A stretch of 64,000 nucleotides of DNA from Linnemannia hyalina (Eukaryota; Mortierellomycota; Mortierellomycetes; Mortierellales; Mortierellaceae). Under the pieces are notes generated by a model. That model saw only the letters and a program-made list of their open reading frames with translations, had not been told where the DNA came from and did not search any database. The stretch spans positions 1,174,501-1,238,500 of the forward strand of contig JAHRHY010000016.1 of assembly GCA_019671135.1 (NCBI GenBank), in the 5' to 3' direction. Below are positions 9,907 to 21,858 of the stretch, one piece after another. The position numbers and the translations under genes are program-made. How positions within the stretch are numbered: position 1 is the first letter of the stretch; each line of letters opens with the position of its first letter.

Positions 9907-12900
9907 AGATCTACAAGGGCTGCTCTAACTGCCGGACCCAAAAGATAAAGTGCAACGGTCAGGAACCATGCGCGCGTTGCCACACCTTTGGCCTCCAGTG
10001 CCAATACATCGTCCTCCCTAACCAAGCCGCTCACCGCCTCGCGGCCCTTGCAGCCGGAGTCAACACCCCCAATGTTATCCCCCCACCCACTACTACCACC
10101 ACTCTTGCCGCCTCTTCTACGTCTCCTTCCTCTCCCTCTCCCTCCCTGTTCTCTTTTTCTACAGCAGCTTTTACAACAAAAACTTCGACAACGGCGGCGG
10201 TATTAACAAGACGGAATACCCCTGCCTCCATCTCGACGACTACCCTATCGGCTACAACCTCGCCTACCCCTTCTCCGACGACTCCCGTTGCCACCAACTC
10301 TACCACCAACACCATCACCTCCTGGTCGACAGATGATTCGATCAAATCTGGCTCAAGGATCACCTCCTCCGCATACTCGCCAAAATCCCGAGCCTCCCGT
10401 AAGTCCCTTTTACCCCTCCCCTTTCTCATTCCTCTTTGTTGCCTGGATGGATACAGTACAATGGGCGTTCAATTGAAAGCGGGATCATTATTTCACTCGA
10501 CTCTCACTGGTCTTTCTCTTTGAACTCAATTGAGTTAGGGAGGCGAGGCACTTGTATATTTTTTTCGGTCACAACATCCATGAAGGGGTCGTGAGAAGAG
10601 GGAGAGAAAGTGGGAGAAAAGTTTTTTCCTATTCGATTGCTCAGTTTCCAGGTTTTTTTTCTTCTTCTATTGCATGGTGTATTTACATGTGTCTCCATCC
10701 CAGGTTGTGGTTGTTGTCATTCGTGTGCGTGTATGTTGAACAGCGTGTGTGAAGAAGATTTCCTTCGCTTCTTTTTCATGTTATAATGTTTGCGCACCCA
10801 CCACCTATCTTTGTTGAGCTGCTCTCTTTTTCTACTTTTTTCTCTTTCGTCTCGCTCATCTCCCCATTCGTTCAGTCACTCCGAGTTGGTGTCCTGGGAC
10901 GAGCCTTGAAGACCAGGGCATGAGAGCGATTCTAGAGAAACAGAGAGCACATATGAACTTCACGGGAAGAACGTATCGGTCGTGTGGTTATTGTTTTCTT
11001 TTTGTTGTACTTTGGGTTTATTATTGATGGGAAGTGGATAAGGATAAGGGCACTGCTACTCACCCCCTCGGTTAACTGAATGTCAATACCCCTCTCAGTC
11101 TTTCTCACTGGTTTTCTACATGATCATCATCGATTATCATCGATAATCGTCGGGCACAGAATAGCAAACCAAAAAAAAGGAGGGGAGGGGGGCATTGAGG
11201 TTCCAGACAACACAAGACAACACAATGCACATTGTCATTGTTTGTTTTTGTGTGAGTGCATATTTGTATATGCACCAACGAAATAAGCGCGATAACGCAA
11301 AGAAATAAGTGATGCTGTCCGCTGTGCGGAGCACCTCAATCTCCATCCCTTCTGTCTCTCTCTCTCTCTCGCTCACTTTTTTTCTCCATTGTTCATTTTC
11401 CCCTCTCCTATCCTCTGGTCAGTTATTTTGTCTTTTCACTGTCCTCTCCCTCTTTTACCATTCCAGTTGCTCTTGGTGTGCCTGTCTGTGTATGATTTTC
11501 ACTCACACTGGTATGACCGTGTTTCTGCTTTTATTGCCAGCGGGAAGGGCAGGACCTGCAGGGTTGACTGCACAATTCAACGCTGTGCAATGTGGTATTC
11601 TGCAGGACATAATTTTCTTCCCGCTAATGCCAATGCAACAATCTGCAAAAACACAACAACAAAACACAAAACAGAAAACAGCCTAATGGTAACTGGCTCC
11701 CCCTTTTTTTGTACCTGACATCCACATTCCGGTACAGACACTCCAAAAACACTCACACCTCGAGTTTTTTGTTTATCCGACTTGAAAACAAGCAGAAAGA
11801 AACGACGAGGAAAAGCAAAATATGTTTCTGTGTTACCCTCGCCTTCCCATTGGAGCAACTATGTGGACACAGACGACATCACAAGCTTGCTTTTAACTTT
11901 GTTGCATGATGTGCATACTAACCAACCAGTTTCTGTCCTACCTGTGTCTGTGTTTGGTCCCTCTATTCCCCTTCCCTCCGACAGGAAAGAAGCGCCGTCC
12001 GGCTGTCAGTTCGCGCAAAAAAACAGACCATGACCGTCTCGACTCCATCAGCTCACCGGTCGCTATGTCTTCGCCCTCGGCCGAGTTCTCATCCTACACC
12101 CCTGACTCAAAAATGTTGTGGCTCACGTCTCCCAATGCCATCATGCAATCTTTAATGGATGCGGCCGATCCAGACCTTTACGCCTACAGAGACCCCTTTG
12201 CGGCGGACGACGTCACTCCATCCCCAACTATTCTTCGGGAGCTCGTGGGCTTCTACCTTCAATACATGCACCCAATCCATGGTCTTGTAGACCCTCAAGC
12301 GCCGGATTTCTGGACAAGGCTGGACCTTCGAATGGAACCCAAGGTTGCCTCGATTGTTTACGCCATGTGCACGATCGGAGCCGTCTTCAAGTCGTCTACT
12401 CCAAGTCCGGGAGTTCGAGACGACCTTGTGTACGAATTCTACAGACGGACATGGACTCTCAAGGACGAGCGGCCACGGGACATTGTCACCATCCAAACAA
12501 TCTTGATCATGCACAGTTTCTTCGACCTCACCAGCCAAGTGGACGAAGCCAACTCGTCGTTTCGTCTTATGGCCGAGATAGCTGACGAGATCGAGCTGGG
12601 AACCCATGTGCTAGAGTTGGCCCATCGGGAGAAGCTTTCCAAGGAGGACATTCTTGTGCGGAATACATGGAGGCTGTTTGTTTGGAACGAGGTCATGGGC
12701 CTTACGATCTCTAAACAGAGCGGCAAGGTTGTTGTAAGTGCCTCTCCCGCTTTTCTTTTTTTTTCTTCCAGGTTGATAGCACTATCGGAGTACCGGACGG
12801 ACATTTAATAGGTTTCTCTAATTTTCTTGTCCATAGCCGACCAAAGACCTGTCAAGTAGTGCATTGGATGTGCGGCCGGACGAAGTACCGGGGTCAAAGA

Positions 12901-15900
12901 CACCCATCGCCGAAGTCGTCCACTACCACCTCGGTAATCTGTTCAAGATATTCCAGTCGATCACCAGGATCAAGTTACCCATGTCTTCACGTGATCTTCA
13001 CGCCGTTACCAACATCTTGGATGCATTCATAGCCTGGCACAACAGCCTCCCTAAGCACCTACGCAGCCCAGGTTCCCGGACGACTTTTGCCAGTGGGAAG
13101 GGGACAGTATCACCGTCAGCCTACGCACTCGACCTCTACTTTCGCCTTGGTCACATCCTGCTCCTGAACAGTCTCCCGTCCTCCGTCCGATCGAGCCCAA
13201 CAGGTTTGGGTCCAAGACGAGAGTCTCCTCTGAGGATACTGGCTACCTGTGCCAATGGCATCACAGCAACTGTAGGCGATCTGATCAAAGAGCCAGAGCT
13301 GCGGAACTACTGCATGGCCCATGGATTGCGCTGTCTGGCGGAGGCGGCTATGCTCCAGTTGGCCAACTCCAAGGAACTCGATCCCGCTATCTCGACACCA
13401 GCCAAAGTGAACTTTATGAAGACCCTGTGGTGCATACGACAGTTCAATTTTTCCCTGCCGCTGGACGTGCTCAACCAGACTTTGGCTCCTTTTGATACCG
13501 TTGGCAAAATTCCGTCGTCATCCTCGAACCAGGACATTGCCCATACAGAGTCGTCCAAAAGTGAGTCGAAAACGAAGTGTCTGTATGGAAATGCTGTCAG
13601 GTCCATGTTACCACCAGTTTCTAATTATCCGTTTATTTAATTGCAATGCCAGTAGAGACCTTCCGCCCACGGACGTCATCCGTTTCAAGTGTGTCGATGG
13701 AGTCGCCGGTATTTTTTGCGCCACCAAGGGCCAAACGCGACATCTCTTTGGCGTCCGACTACAGTTCATCGACAACGTCGGCACAAGAAGGCTCCCACCC
13801 AACAATATACGAGGCTGATGAGCTAGACACAAAACACGCCATAAGGATAGCTCCTGTCAGCCCCCTGCAGGATGGCGCTGCTGCGTCATTACTCGCTCTT
13901 TCTCTCGAGTCTCCAACAACTACCCAGAGTTTGGCAACTACTGCCTTGGCCTACAATCGTCCTCCGGAAAGTCCGCTAGATGGGGCGGAGGTGCTGACGA
14001 GTCACACGCTTTCATTAGCCCGGGATGAGTACGAAGGCGACCGATCTCGCTCCTCGTCCATATCTGTCCTCTCGCTCAGAACAGAGAGTCCAACCGCCCA
14101 CTTTGTCTCCTTCACCGATGTCCAGTCCCACCCTGCCATGAGCCAGCGCTCATCCTTGCCGGCGCCAACAAGACGTGAGCCTGCGGATTCACATTCTCTC
14201 CATATTCAAGACTACCGGCCCCCATCAGACACTCACCCTCACCCTCTCTCACCCCGGCAATCTCGCGCAGACCTACAACGCCCATTATACCACCGATCCA
14301 TGAATACCTTCCCACCACCACATCATGAGGGCTCATGGACAAGTCACGATGGCCATCACCATAGAGGCGCCTCAGCACACGACGATGGTGATCAATCTCG
14401 AGCTCCGAAGGCCCTTCCTTCCTCCCCATCTGCTACTGGGTCGGCGTGGCCTTCGGAGTTACCCGAAAATGAGCCTTATGGTCCGGGGCGATCGTTTCAT
14501 TATGAAGGAGATTCGGTTCTACCTAGATCCGACCAACAACGACCGCCTACTTTTTCGTCGACCTCAAGCGTCTATAGTGCCCCAATACCCCACGATAGAG
14601 GTTTTATGACTGGATCAAGTCGTTCTCTGCTGGCCAGTGAACGCCAAGACACCAGCAGTACCCAGTATGCACGACATGACGAATCGCACCAATACGGACA
14701 GACACAGTGGAGATCTGCGTCTGAGCATTCAAATCAACCCTCTGGTCCTCATACCCGCCCCAAAGAACACAACCAACGGAGCCCCAGAGAGACGCGGCAC
14801 CCGCGAGAGATGCGGCCGCAGAGCAACACAGGGCGGGATATGGATGCATACCGGACCCAACAACAAGTTTCAGAGTTTCACGATCCGCCTCCGTCTCGTC
14901 CTCATGGCCATTATCACCCCTCCCGTCGCTTGGACTCAAAAGCTGGCGGTGAGCAGGATCCCAGGAGACTGTTCACTTCTGCACAGCATACCGACAGTTA
15001 TTTTTCGTCTGTCATGGCAACGTCTGCCTCGCATTTGAGTCTAGAGTACGCATCGAGAGCAGTGGCACAAGGGGCGACGTCTTTTCCTGAGGATAGGCGG
15101 AGAGAGCTGCCGCTCGGTTCTCAGGACCCTGCATCACCACCCTCGCACCGACAAGACCAAGAGCCTGTACATGCCCGTTTGGAGTTTGAGGCGCGCATGG
15201 AGGAAAAAGCTCGACTCCGACATCATCATCAACAACAGCAACACCACCACACGTACCATCGACACTCTATAGACGAGAGCGTGATGAGCCTCTCGACCGT
15301 CCCTGCTCGCACGCCCATAGAGCAGTCAAGTCGAGGGGATGTCACAAAGATGGAGATGTATGAACAAGAGTCGTCTCAGAGTGTTGTCGACTTGAGTTCA
15401 CCCCAGTGGTCTATCTCGCCTCAGTCGACAACAGCCAGACCCATTGCGATGCCGAGCAGTCGAACCGGCAGCAGAAGGCCTTCGGCAGTGGCTAGGCAGG
15501 AGTCGCCACGGTTCCGGGAAGCCCCGAGTCGTGATCGTGGGACAGGATCTAGTTCTGAGGAGCCTTTTCTGGGCGGTGGTGGTAGCGGTGGTCAAGACAA
15601 GGGCAGTGTGCCGTCAGAAGGTCGCGCGGAACCGACGCCGTCGTTGCATGCAGGACGGAAACGGCCCTCGATTTCGATGTATGCAATTGCAATGGATGAA
15701 GAGGCTGCACTTCTTCGGAGGAGTGGCGGCGCCGTGACGGATTTAGGACAAGCCTATGTGCAAAGTGGGGCTGACTCTGGGCCGAGTCTACCGTCGGAAA
15801 GTGGGAGTGTTTCTGCTTACAGAGCGGTGGCCACCTACAACATGGACCCATTGCATCAGGACGGACAAGGCGGGTCTCGGCCTTCAGAGAGGAGTCAGTT

Positions 15901-16456
15901 TAGTAGTACTCATGCGATAGAGCGACAAGAACAAGGCGTGGGGTTGGGATTGTCCGGTATCACGCCGCCCTTGAGGTATGCCCAGCCTGCGTTTCCGAGA
16001 GACCAGCAGCTGCAACATCCTCTCGCCGGCGAGCAGCACCCTCCTGTGGATTATCGTCGTCAGTATCGTCCCACTGAGCACCCCCAGCAAGGCAGACCAG
16101 AGAGATATCAGCCCTATCCGCTCTATCGGTCGATATATCCTCCACCTCCACCGCCCCATTCGCCACAGGACGTTGTCCGACTCTATCGCAGTCAGGAGAT
16201 ACCACCAAGCTATGATCCTGCGTTGTTATCTCACTCGCGCCCTCAACATCGTTCGATGCCGATACTTCATCCTCTAGGACCTATCCAGTCGATATCCCAA
16301 CCACTGGCGCAACAGGAATGGCCATCAGCAGACCCGCGTCCTGTTGCTCTTGGGTCCTCAACCAGCAGGGGCGACGGCCATGCAGATGCGGACGAGGCGA
16401 TGTCTTCAGGGTACTCGGACCTAATACGAGATCCCGTCAGGCGAAAGTACCACTAG
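9873..16456 (+). CDS. Zn2Cys6 fungal-type transcription factor, 1600 residues
   Basis: Exons are 9873-10398, 11985-12733, 12837-13560 and 13653-16456, all with GT-AG junctions in phase. The N-terminus carries a canonical zinc cluster, CX2CX6CX5CX2CX6C, at Cys17, 20, 27, 33, 36 and 43, which binds two zinc ions and DNA in the nucleus. Residues about 190-640 match the fungal-specific middle homology region (for example LVGFYLQYMHPIHGLVDP), a ligand or activity-control domain in this family. Residues 667-1600, from one exon, are a low-complexity Ser/Pro/His/Gln-rich tail with a HHHQQQQHHH-like tract and a Pro/Tyr-rich end, probably disordered and possibly activating. Intron 1 is 1586 bp, unusually long here; the other introns are 103 and 92 bp. 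ATG 9873 is the last Met before the zinc cluster. An AATAAA-like signal lies about 45 bases after the stop. The target pathway cannot be read from sequence. Confidence 0.88.
11131..11149. repeat. Perfect 8-bp inverted repeat inside intron 1
   Basis: CGATTATC (11131-11138) and GATAATCG (11142-11149) are separated by three bases within the long first intron of the Zn2Cys6 gene. GATAA is the core recognised by GATA factors, and here it occurs in both orientations. It could be a regulatory site or a chance palindrome. Confidence 0.5.
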
Positions 16457-16735
16457 AATTCTGTAATTAGAACAGGATACTGGCGGACTATCGTGACTGC
16501 CAAATAAAACGAGAAAGAAGCATAAAAAAGTAGAAAAAAAAAACTCCCCACGAACAACATCTCTTTCCACCTCTTCCTCCATTTCGTTTCACCTCCCACA
16601 CACACACACACACTTCTCTTCAACGAAGCCAGTCGAAAACTCAGAAGCAAAACCGTAGGCGAAAAAAAAAGAACACACCAAAACGGTATACCTAGACTTT
16701 CCCTGCTTCTCGGAGCAAAAAGAAAACAAAACGCG

Positions 16736-18866
16736 ATGAGTGCGCCTGAACAAGATTACGAACAAGCCAACAGCAGCGCGACATGGACTGAAGGAGATCA
16801 CGATGTAGGCGCAGCTCCTTCTGCTACCTCTGACGCGAACCCATCAGCAGCCAGTACCGAGCCCACAGCAGCAGCAGCAGGAGGAAGAGGACCCCAAGTG
16901 GCACAGCAGAATATGCACTATATTGAAGAAACTGGCCGATGGACCTATACGGACGCCGAGGGGGTCTCGTTTGAGTACGACGAGAACTTGAAGGCGTGGT
17001 TTCCTATGGTAAGAGCTTTGCCACCCTTTGCCAAAAAAAAAAAATGCCGCGCGTGGCAAATGTGATAATCATACTGAACGATAAAAACAGAGGCGATTGG
17101 GGGGGGGGATGGGGTGGCTGAGTAGAGTTGCGGGACGTGTTTGCTAACCTTTGTTTGTGGATATCTATTTTTTATGATCTTGATTAGTTTAACGAGCATT
17201 TGATTCAAGCACAGCAGTCTGCTTATGGAGAGACGATCCCGGATAACTTGGTATGTCAGTTTATTTATTTTTTTTACTTTTGTTTGCGAAGAAAGGATAG
17301 CGTGGCTGGAGGTCCCTAATTATTAACAATTTTGATTTTCGAAATATCACCGCTACATTAGGAATCGGTGTATGCAGAGAATGCAAGGCGGCAGAAGCGC
17401 AAGAACGACAACACAGACGACATCTACCACGGCGCCGGAGCCACTACAAAAACCGCGGGATCTCATCACAACAACACCACCAATGACGATGACGATGACG
17501 AAGAGGAACAAGACGAGGACCGGGGTGACGCGCACGAGATTCTTGGGCTGAACGACTACCCCCCAGGACTGGCGTCGATCCCTGGACAGAGTGATGGATC
17601 GGATAATAAGTATGCGAACAAGAAACAGAAGCAGCCCAAGGGCAAGGGTGAACGGAAACCCAAACCAATTTCTTCGGTCTTTGTGACAGGTCTGCCGCTT
17701 GACACGGATCTGGAGGAGGTGATGGATGTGTTTAAGAAGGGTGGTGTCTTCATGGAGGACGAGAATGGTAAGTGCTTGGTTTGAAAAGTATATCGAAGTT
17801 TCCCTCTCTTCTTGTTTTTAACGCCGTTAGCTATCATCTTTTTCATATTGAATGACTAAATTAATAGAGAAACCAAGGATCAAGTTGTACACTAACGGTC
17901 AGGGACAGAGAAACGGCGAAGGATTGGTGACATACTTGCGTCCCGAATCCGTGGCGCTGGCAATAGATCTCCTGGACGATACCGAGTATCGGCCGGGAGT
18001 CGAGAAGGGCCGCATCCGTGTCCAGCAGGTACCCTTTTTTTTTGTCGCTTCGATTATTTCGATGTTTTGGTTGGGTGCGTTAATTGACGCTGAGGCTGAC
18101 TTCTTTTTATGGTATATTTTTATGCGATAAATAGGCACAGTTCAAGGAGAAGGAGCGGACGGCTACGCCAGCGGGATTGGTGGACGAGCGCAAGAAGAAG
18201 GTTCAGAAGAAGTACCAAAAACTGGAAAAGAAGCTGGACTGGTTTGATGACGAGAACTTGGTCAAGGCGGACAAGTGGAACAAGGTGTGCATTCTCAAGC
18301 ACATGTTCACGCTCCAGGAACTCGAAGCCGATCCGACCCTGTTGTTGGATCTGAAGGAGGATATTCGTGAGGAGTGCGAAAAGGTCGGCGAGGTCACTAA
18401 TGTCATTATTTACGACGTAAGTTATTCTTTCGCCCTCCGTTTTTTTTTTTGGTTGTTGTTATTGCTGTGAGCGAATTTTGCTGTGCGGTAAGCTTGTACA
18501 GTCATTAACCGCCTATGTTTTGTTCATCATTTATAATCATTATAGCATCACCCGGACGGAGTAGTGTCGGTGAGGTACAAGGACAAGGAATCGGCTGACC
18601 TCTGTGTGAAACTTATGTCGGGACGGTTCTTTGCGGGCCAGCGTGTCGTCGCCGAGATCTATGATGGGCATACCAAGTATGAGTCGCAAAAGTCTAAAGA
18701 GGAACTGGAGGAGGAGGAGAGGCAGCGGTTGGATCGGTATGCCAAGTGGCTTGAGGCTGAGGAGGAGAGGAGCAAAGCTGAGAGAGGGGTGGGCACTGGT
18801 TCTGGAGGTGGTGAGGAGGGAAGAGAAGGCGAGGAGAAGATTGCAGCAGATGCACCTACTCCTTGA
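16736..18866 (+). CDS. CUS2: Tat-SF1/Cus2-like U2 snRNP splicing factor
   Basis: Six exons: 16736-17008, 17188-17250, 17362-17767, 17868-18028, 18135-18416 and 18546-18866, giving 501 residues. The N-terminal GRWTYTDAEGVSFEYDE and AWFPM region is typical of HIV Tat-specific factor 1 homologues. RRM1 spans about residues 215-302 (VFVTGLP; RIRVQQ). A second RRM at about 350-440 has the U2AF-homology-motif signature GRFFAGQRVVAEIYDG, in which the Arg-X-Phe loop binds a tryptophan of SF3b1. The family chaperones U2 snRNA and SF3b during prespliceosome formation in the nucleus. The C-terminus is Glu/Arg-rich, as in relatives. The 63-bp second exon is short, but its junctions keep the frame. An AATAAA signal occurs about 20 bases after the stop. 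Confidence 0.9.
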
Positions 18867-20742
18867 TTGTCGAGGGGTTGGGCCGATAATAAAACAAGAA
18901 CCAACGCGCGTTCTTTTGACTTGAGGGTATTGTCAGAAAAGGCAGGCCTTCAATGTTGTTGTTTTTCAGCTGTTAAGAGATCTTGTAAGTTCACTCTACG
19001 TTTCCGTGTTGTTGCTGTATTGTGAATGGTCTATTGTCACATCGACCTCTCTTCTTCAATTGATAATACTCCCCATGCCGTTGTTTAATTGGACAAACAA
19101 ACCTCAACATGGTGGGACAAAAACGAAAAGAAAAGGGAGAGATCGTTGGACCCTGGAAAGGTTAACTAATTCGCGACAAAGAAACACCACAACCCACAAC
19201 AAACATCAACATATCACCTTTTTTTATGTGTGCTTTTTTTTCCCCATTCTATTGATTAACCCCTCTCCCCCTTTGTCATCCCTCCCATCCTCCGTGTTCT
19301 ATCCTCTGGCATTGGCATGCTATGGGCGATTGGCCATAAGGATGGGGTTGAGACAATCTTCACGCTGACTTCCTTTCCACTTTCTCCATTTTTTTTAATT
19401 ATATTTTTGAAACGCTTATTTAGACTCACACTAAAAAGGTTTTCTTGAAATAGTTGTCGCAGAATCATGTTAGCAGAAAAAGGAATAGCGTGAAGGTTCG
19501 TTATCATGCATGAAAAAATAGTAGATGGGGAGTAAGGAGAATTATCCAGGAGGGGCTCGGCGGAAGAGAGAGAGAGGGGAGAAGAAGGAAGAGAGATGAG
19601 AAGAGGAAGGGGGGTTTTTTTTAAAAAAGGTCTAACGAATTGTAGGAGAGAAGTGAGGGGATGATAATGATGGTAAGGAGAAGAGCTCACTGTCTATGGG
19701 AATTTGTTGTGAACAGATTGAGAAAAAAAAAGGAAGGGAGGTGTATACATACAGGTCAAGAGGGCGAAAAAAAAAAGTAAAGGAGAATGGATCATAAACC
19801 TCCGAACAAGAATGTTTGTCTAAAAGAAACGGGGTCCTGAGGACTAATAGCGTACTGGTCTTGGATTACTCTAAAAAAGAGGTTGCAAAACGGTTAGTGT
19901 TAGCGCTTTGTTGTCAGACTGAACGTTAAAACCTTCTTTTCGTCACTTCAATTGGAGATACGACAGCAAAGTAGTATGCTTTATGGACTTGGAAGATTCC
20001 CTTTGATCGCTTGTGTTCATCCACATTCTCGTTCTCTTTCATAGACATTGGTACGGTGGAGAAAGTACATCGGCAAAGTGAGGGCAAAGACGCAGAAATG
20101 TAAACATCAGAACAACCAGGCGGAGTGCATGGACATACGAGAAACAAAAGGGGCAAGGAACAAGTTCGAGGAGTTCGAGGAGAGGAAGACTCCAAAAGAA
20201 AGAGAAAATAATAGTGACATCGTCCATCTTAGCAAGCAAGGGAGGAAGCAAAGTGTTAGTGTTGGGTGTTGGATGTGGTGAAGAAAATCAAGAAACGGAG
20301 AATGAGTCTATGGAAAGGGTCACCATTTGTGTTCTGTGTATAGGAGATAATAATGTCTGTATGTGAGTGAAGGTCGTTCCGTGAGTGGTTGGTTCTGAGG
20401 AGACAAAAAAGAGAAGAGAAAAGGTGGTGAAAGGGACTGACAGGAGGCGTTGTGGATCACAAGGAAGTGTCACCATTGGTGCCCCAATTCAAACTGGGGC
20501 TCAATTCGTCTCATATCTGCTTGTATTCACTCCCTAGTCCCTACACTCATGAACAATGCAAGGAAGCTCAGAAAAAGGAGAACTAGAGTATATTTGACCG
20601 CTCGCCCAAAGAGTATATAAGATGATGAATATCCTCACTTCCTCGCTTTTTTTTTCCGCCTGCTATCATCACCTCCACTCCATTCCTCATCCTCACTTCT
20701 CTTTCATACCTCCTTCCCTCCCTCCTCACACACACACTCACA
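18867..20742. other. Intergenic region
   Basis: No gene seen. It contains purine-rich DNA (19.56-19.8 kb), scattered A-runs, and a small hairpin GCCCCA (20481-20486)/TGGGGC (20495-20500). The last 150 bp are a typical promoter with TATA box and CT-rich leader for the gene at 20743. Confidence 0.6.
20614..20620 (+). promoter_or_regulatory. TATA box of the secreted beta-propeller gene
   Basis: TATATAA stands about 125 bases before ATG 20743 and is followed by a CT-rich leader, a usual arrangement for strongly expressed fungal genes. Confidence 0.6.
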
Positions 20743-21858
20743 ATGCGCGTCAACAAAAAGTTACTCTCCTCCCTCTTCTCCTTGCTGTCCGTCCAGTCCA
20801 TCGCCACTGCCCTAAGTATCACTCCTCTTGCAGCAGACCGCGCCGCCAGTCGCTATGTAATCGAGAACCCCCTCCCGCCCGCCGATCAGACCCATGAAGT
20901 CGTCCGCGTCGCCGGCACCAACGTCATCCTCATCTCCCAAATGTCCAACAGCGTCCTCCTCAAGGCCACCGTCGATGACCACGGTGTCATCACGGACATT
21001 GGTGCCTTCCGAATCGGCGAAAGCACCTCTGCCCTTCACGGACTGGCTCTTTCCAAAACGGACCCCGGAAAGGTCTGGGTGACCTTGCAAAAGGACAACA
21101 AGCTGGTCTTGCTCAACCCTATCGTAAACTCCATCAAAGCAGCTCCCGAAGTCATCAAGGAGATCGTTGTCCCCAATCCTGGTCTGGGACCTCATTATGT
21201 CGGCGAATATGGCGATGAGCTCTGGTCGACCCTTCAGGATAGTTCGCATGTGCTCCGAATCAATTACAACGACCCTTCAAACTATACCATCTACACTGGA
21301 ATCCCTCGTCCCATCTTTATTGCCCAACACCCAGACAACGGCAAGTTCTACACAGGCGAGGACAACTCAGCCTCGATCATGAAGATTGACCCAGTAGCCA
21401 ACACCACCTCTCAATTGCCAATCCCTGAAACCGCCGGCATGACCCCCGTCGGCCTCATTGCCGGTCCTCCGGGCCGCGGCATCTGGTTCACCCTCCTCGG
21501 CAACGCTACCCAGGGCACAGGTACTATTGGAAACCTCCACAAGGACGACACCATTACCTACCACACACTGTCCTCTTCCCCCCTGAGCAAAAAGGCAGCC
21601 CTGTTGCACTTGGCATTCGACCCCGAGGCCGAGACCAACTACACGCTCTGGCTCCTCGCCTCGTCGATCGTCAACAGCAATGCGCTCGACATGATTATCA
21701 AGGTTACGTTTGATGCTGGATGGTCCAAGATTGTGTCGGAGGATATTGTTGTTACGCCGACGCAGTTGAACAAGGCTCATAGGATCTTGATTACGCCAAC
21801 TAATGTCTTTGCGACCGAGTTGGCTTCGTCCAAGTTGGTTTCTTACTACACCTTGTGA
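20743..21858 (+). CDS. Secreted beta-propeller protein, streptogramin-lyase-like
   Basis: A single-exon gene of 371 residues. Residues 1-24 form a signal peptide (MRVNKK, then a Leu/Ser-rich hydrophobic core ending in ATA). The remainder is a series of about 40-60-residue beta-strand repeats with motifs such as LHGLALSKTDPGKVWVT, GPHYVGEYGDELWST and GRGIWFTLLGN, resembling the seven-bladed fold of virginiamycin B lyase and SMP-30/NHL-like proteins. Several Asn-X-Ser/Thr sites suggest N-glycosylation. Bacterial Vgb uses conserved His/Glu residues for lyase chemistry; I cannot confirm these, so a lyase activity is not claimed, and many fungal members are of unknown role. The coding sequence is much more GC-rich than its flanks. 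A poly(A) signal AATAAA lies at 21901-21906. Confidence 0.82.
   Translation: MRVNKKLLSSLFSLLSVQSIATALSITPLAADRAASRYVIENPLPPADQTHEVVRVAGTNVILISQMSNSVLLKATVDDHGVITDIGAFRIGESTSALHGLALSKTDPGKVWVTLQKDNKLVLLNPIVNSIKAAPEVIKEIVVPNPGLGPHYVGEYGDELWSTLQDSSHVLRINYNDPSNYTIYTGIPRPIFIAQHPDNGKFYTGEDNSASIMKIDPVANTTSQLPIPETAGMTPVGLIAGPPGRGIWFTLLGNATQGTGTIGNLHKDDTITYHTLSSSPLSKKAALLHLAFDPEAETNYTLWLLASSIVNSNALDMIIKVTFDAGWSKIVSEDIVVTPTQLNKAHRILITPTNVFATELASSKLVSYYTL

Noticed and set aside
10399..10523. Read-through of exon 1 of the Zn2Cys6 gene to a stop at 10523
   Set aside because: A perfect GTAAGT donor at 10399 joins in phase to the KKRRPAVSS exon and the conserved regulatory domain. Read-through would give a protein lacking it, though a minor isoform cannot be excluded.
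14112..16277. Antisense and alternative-frame ORFs over exon 4 of the Zn2Cys6 gene
   Set aside because: They result from low-complexity coding sequence; no domains and no splice support.
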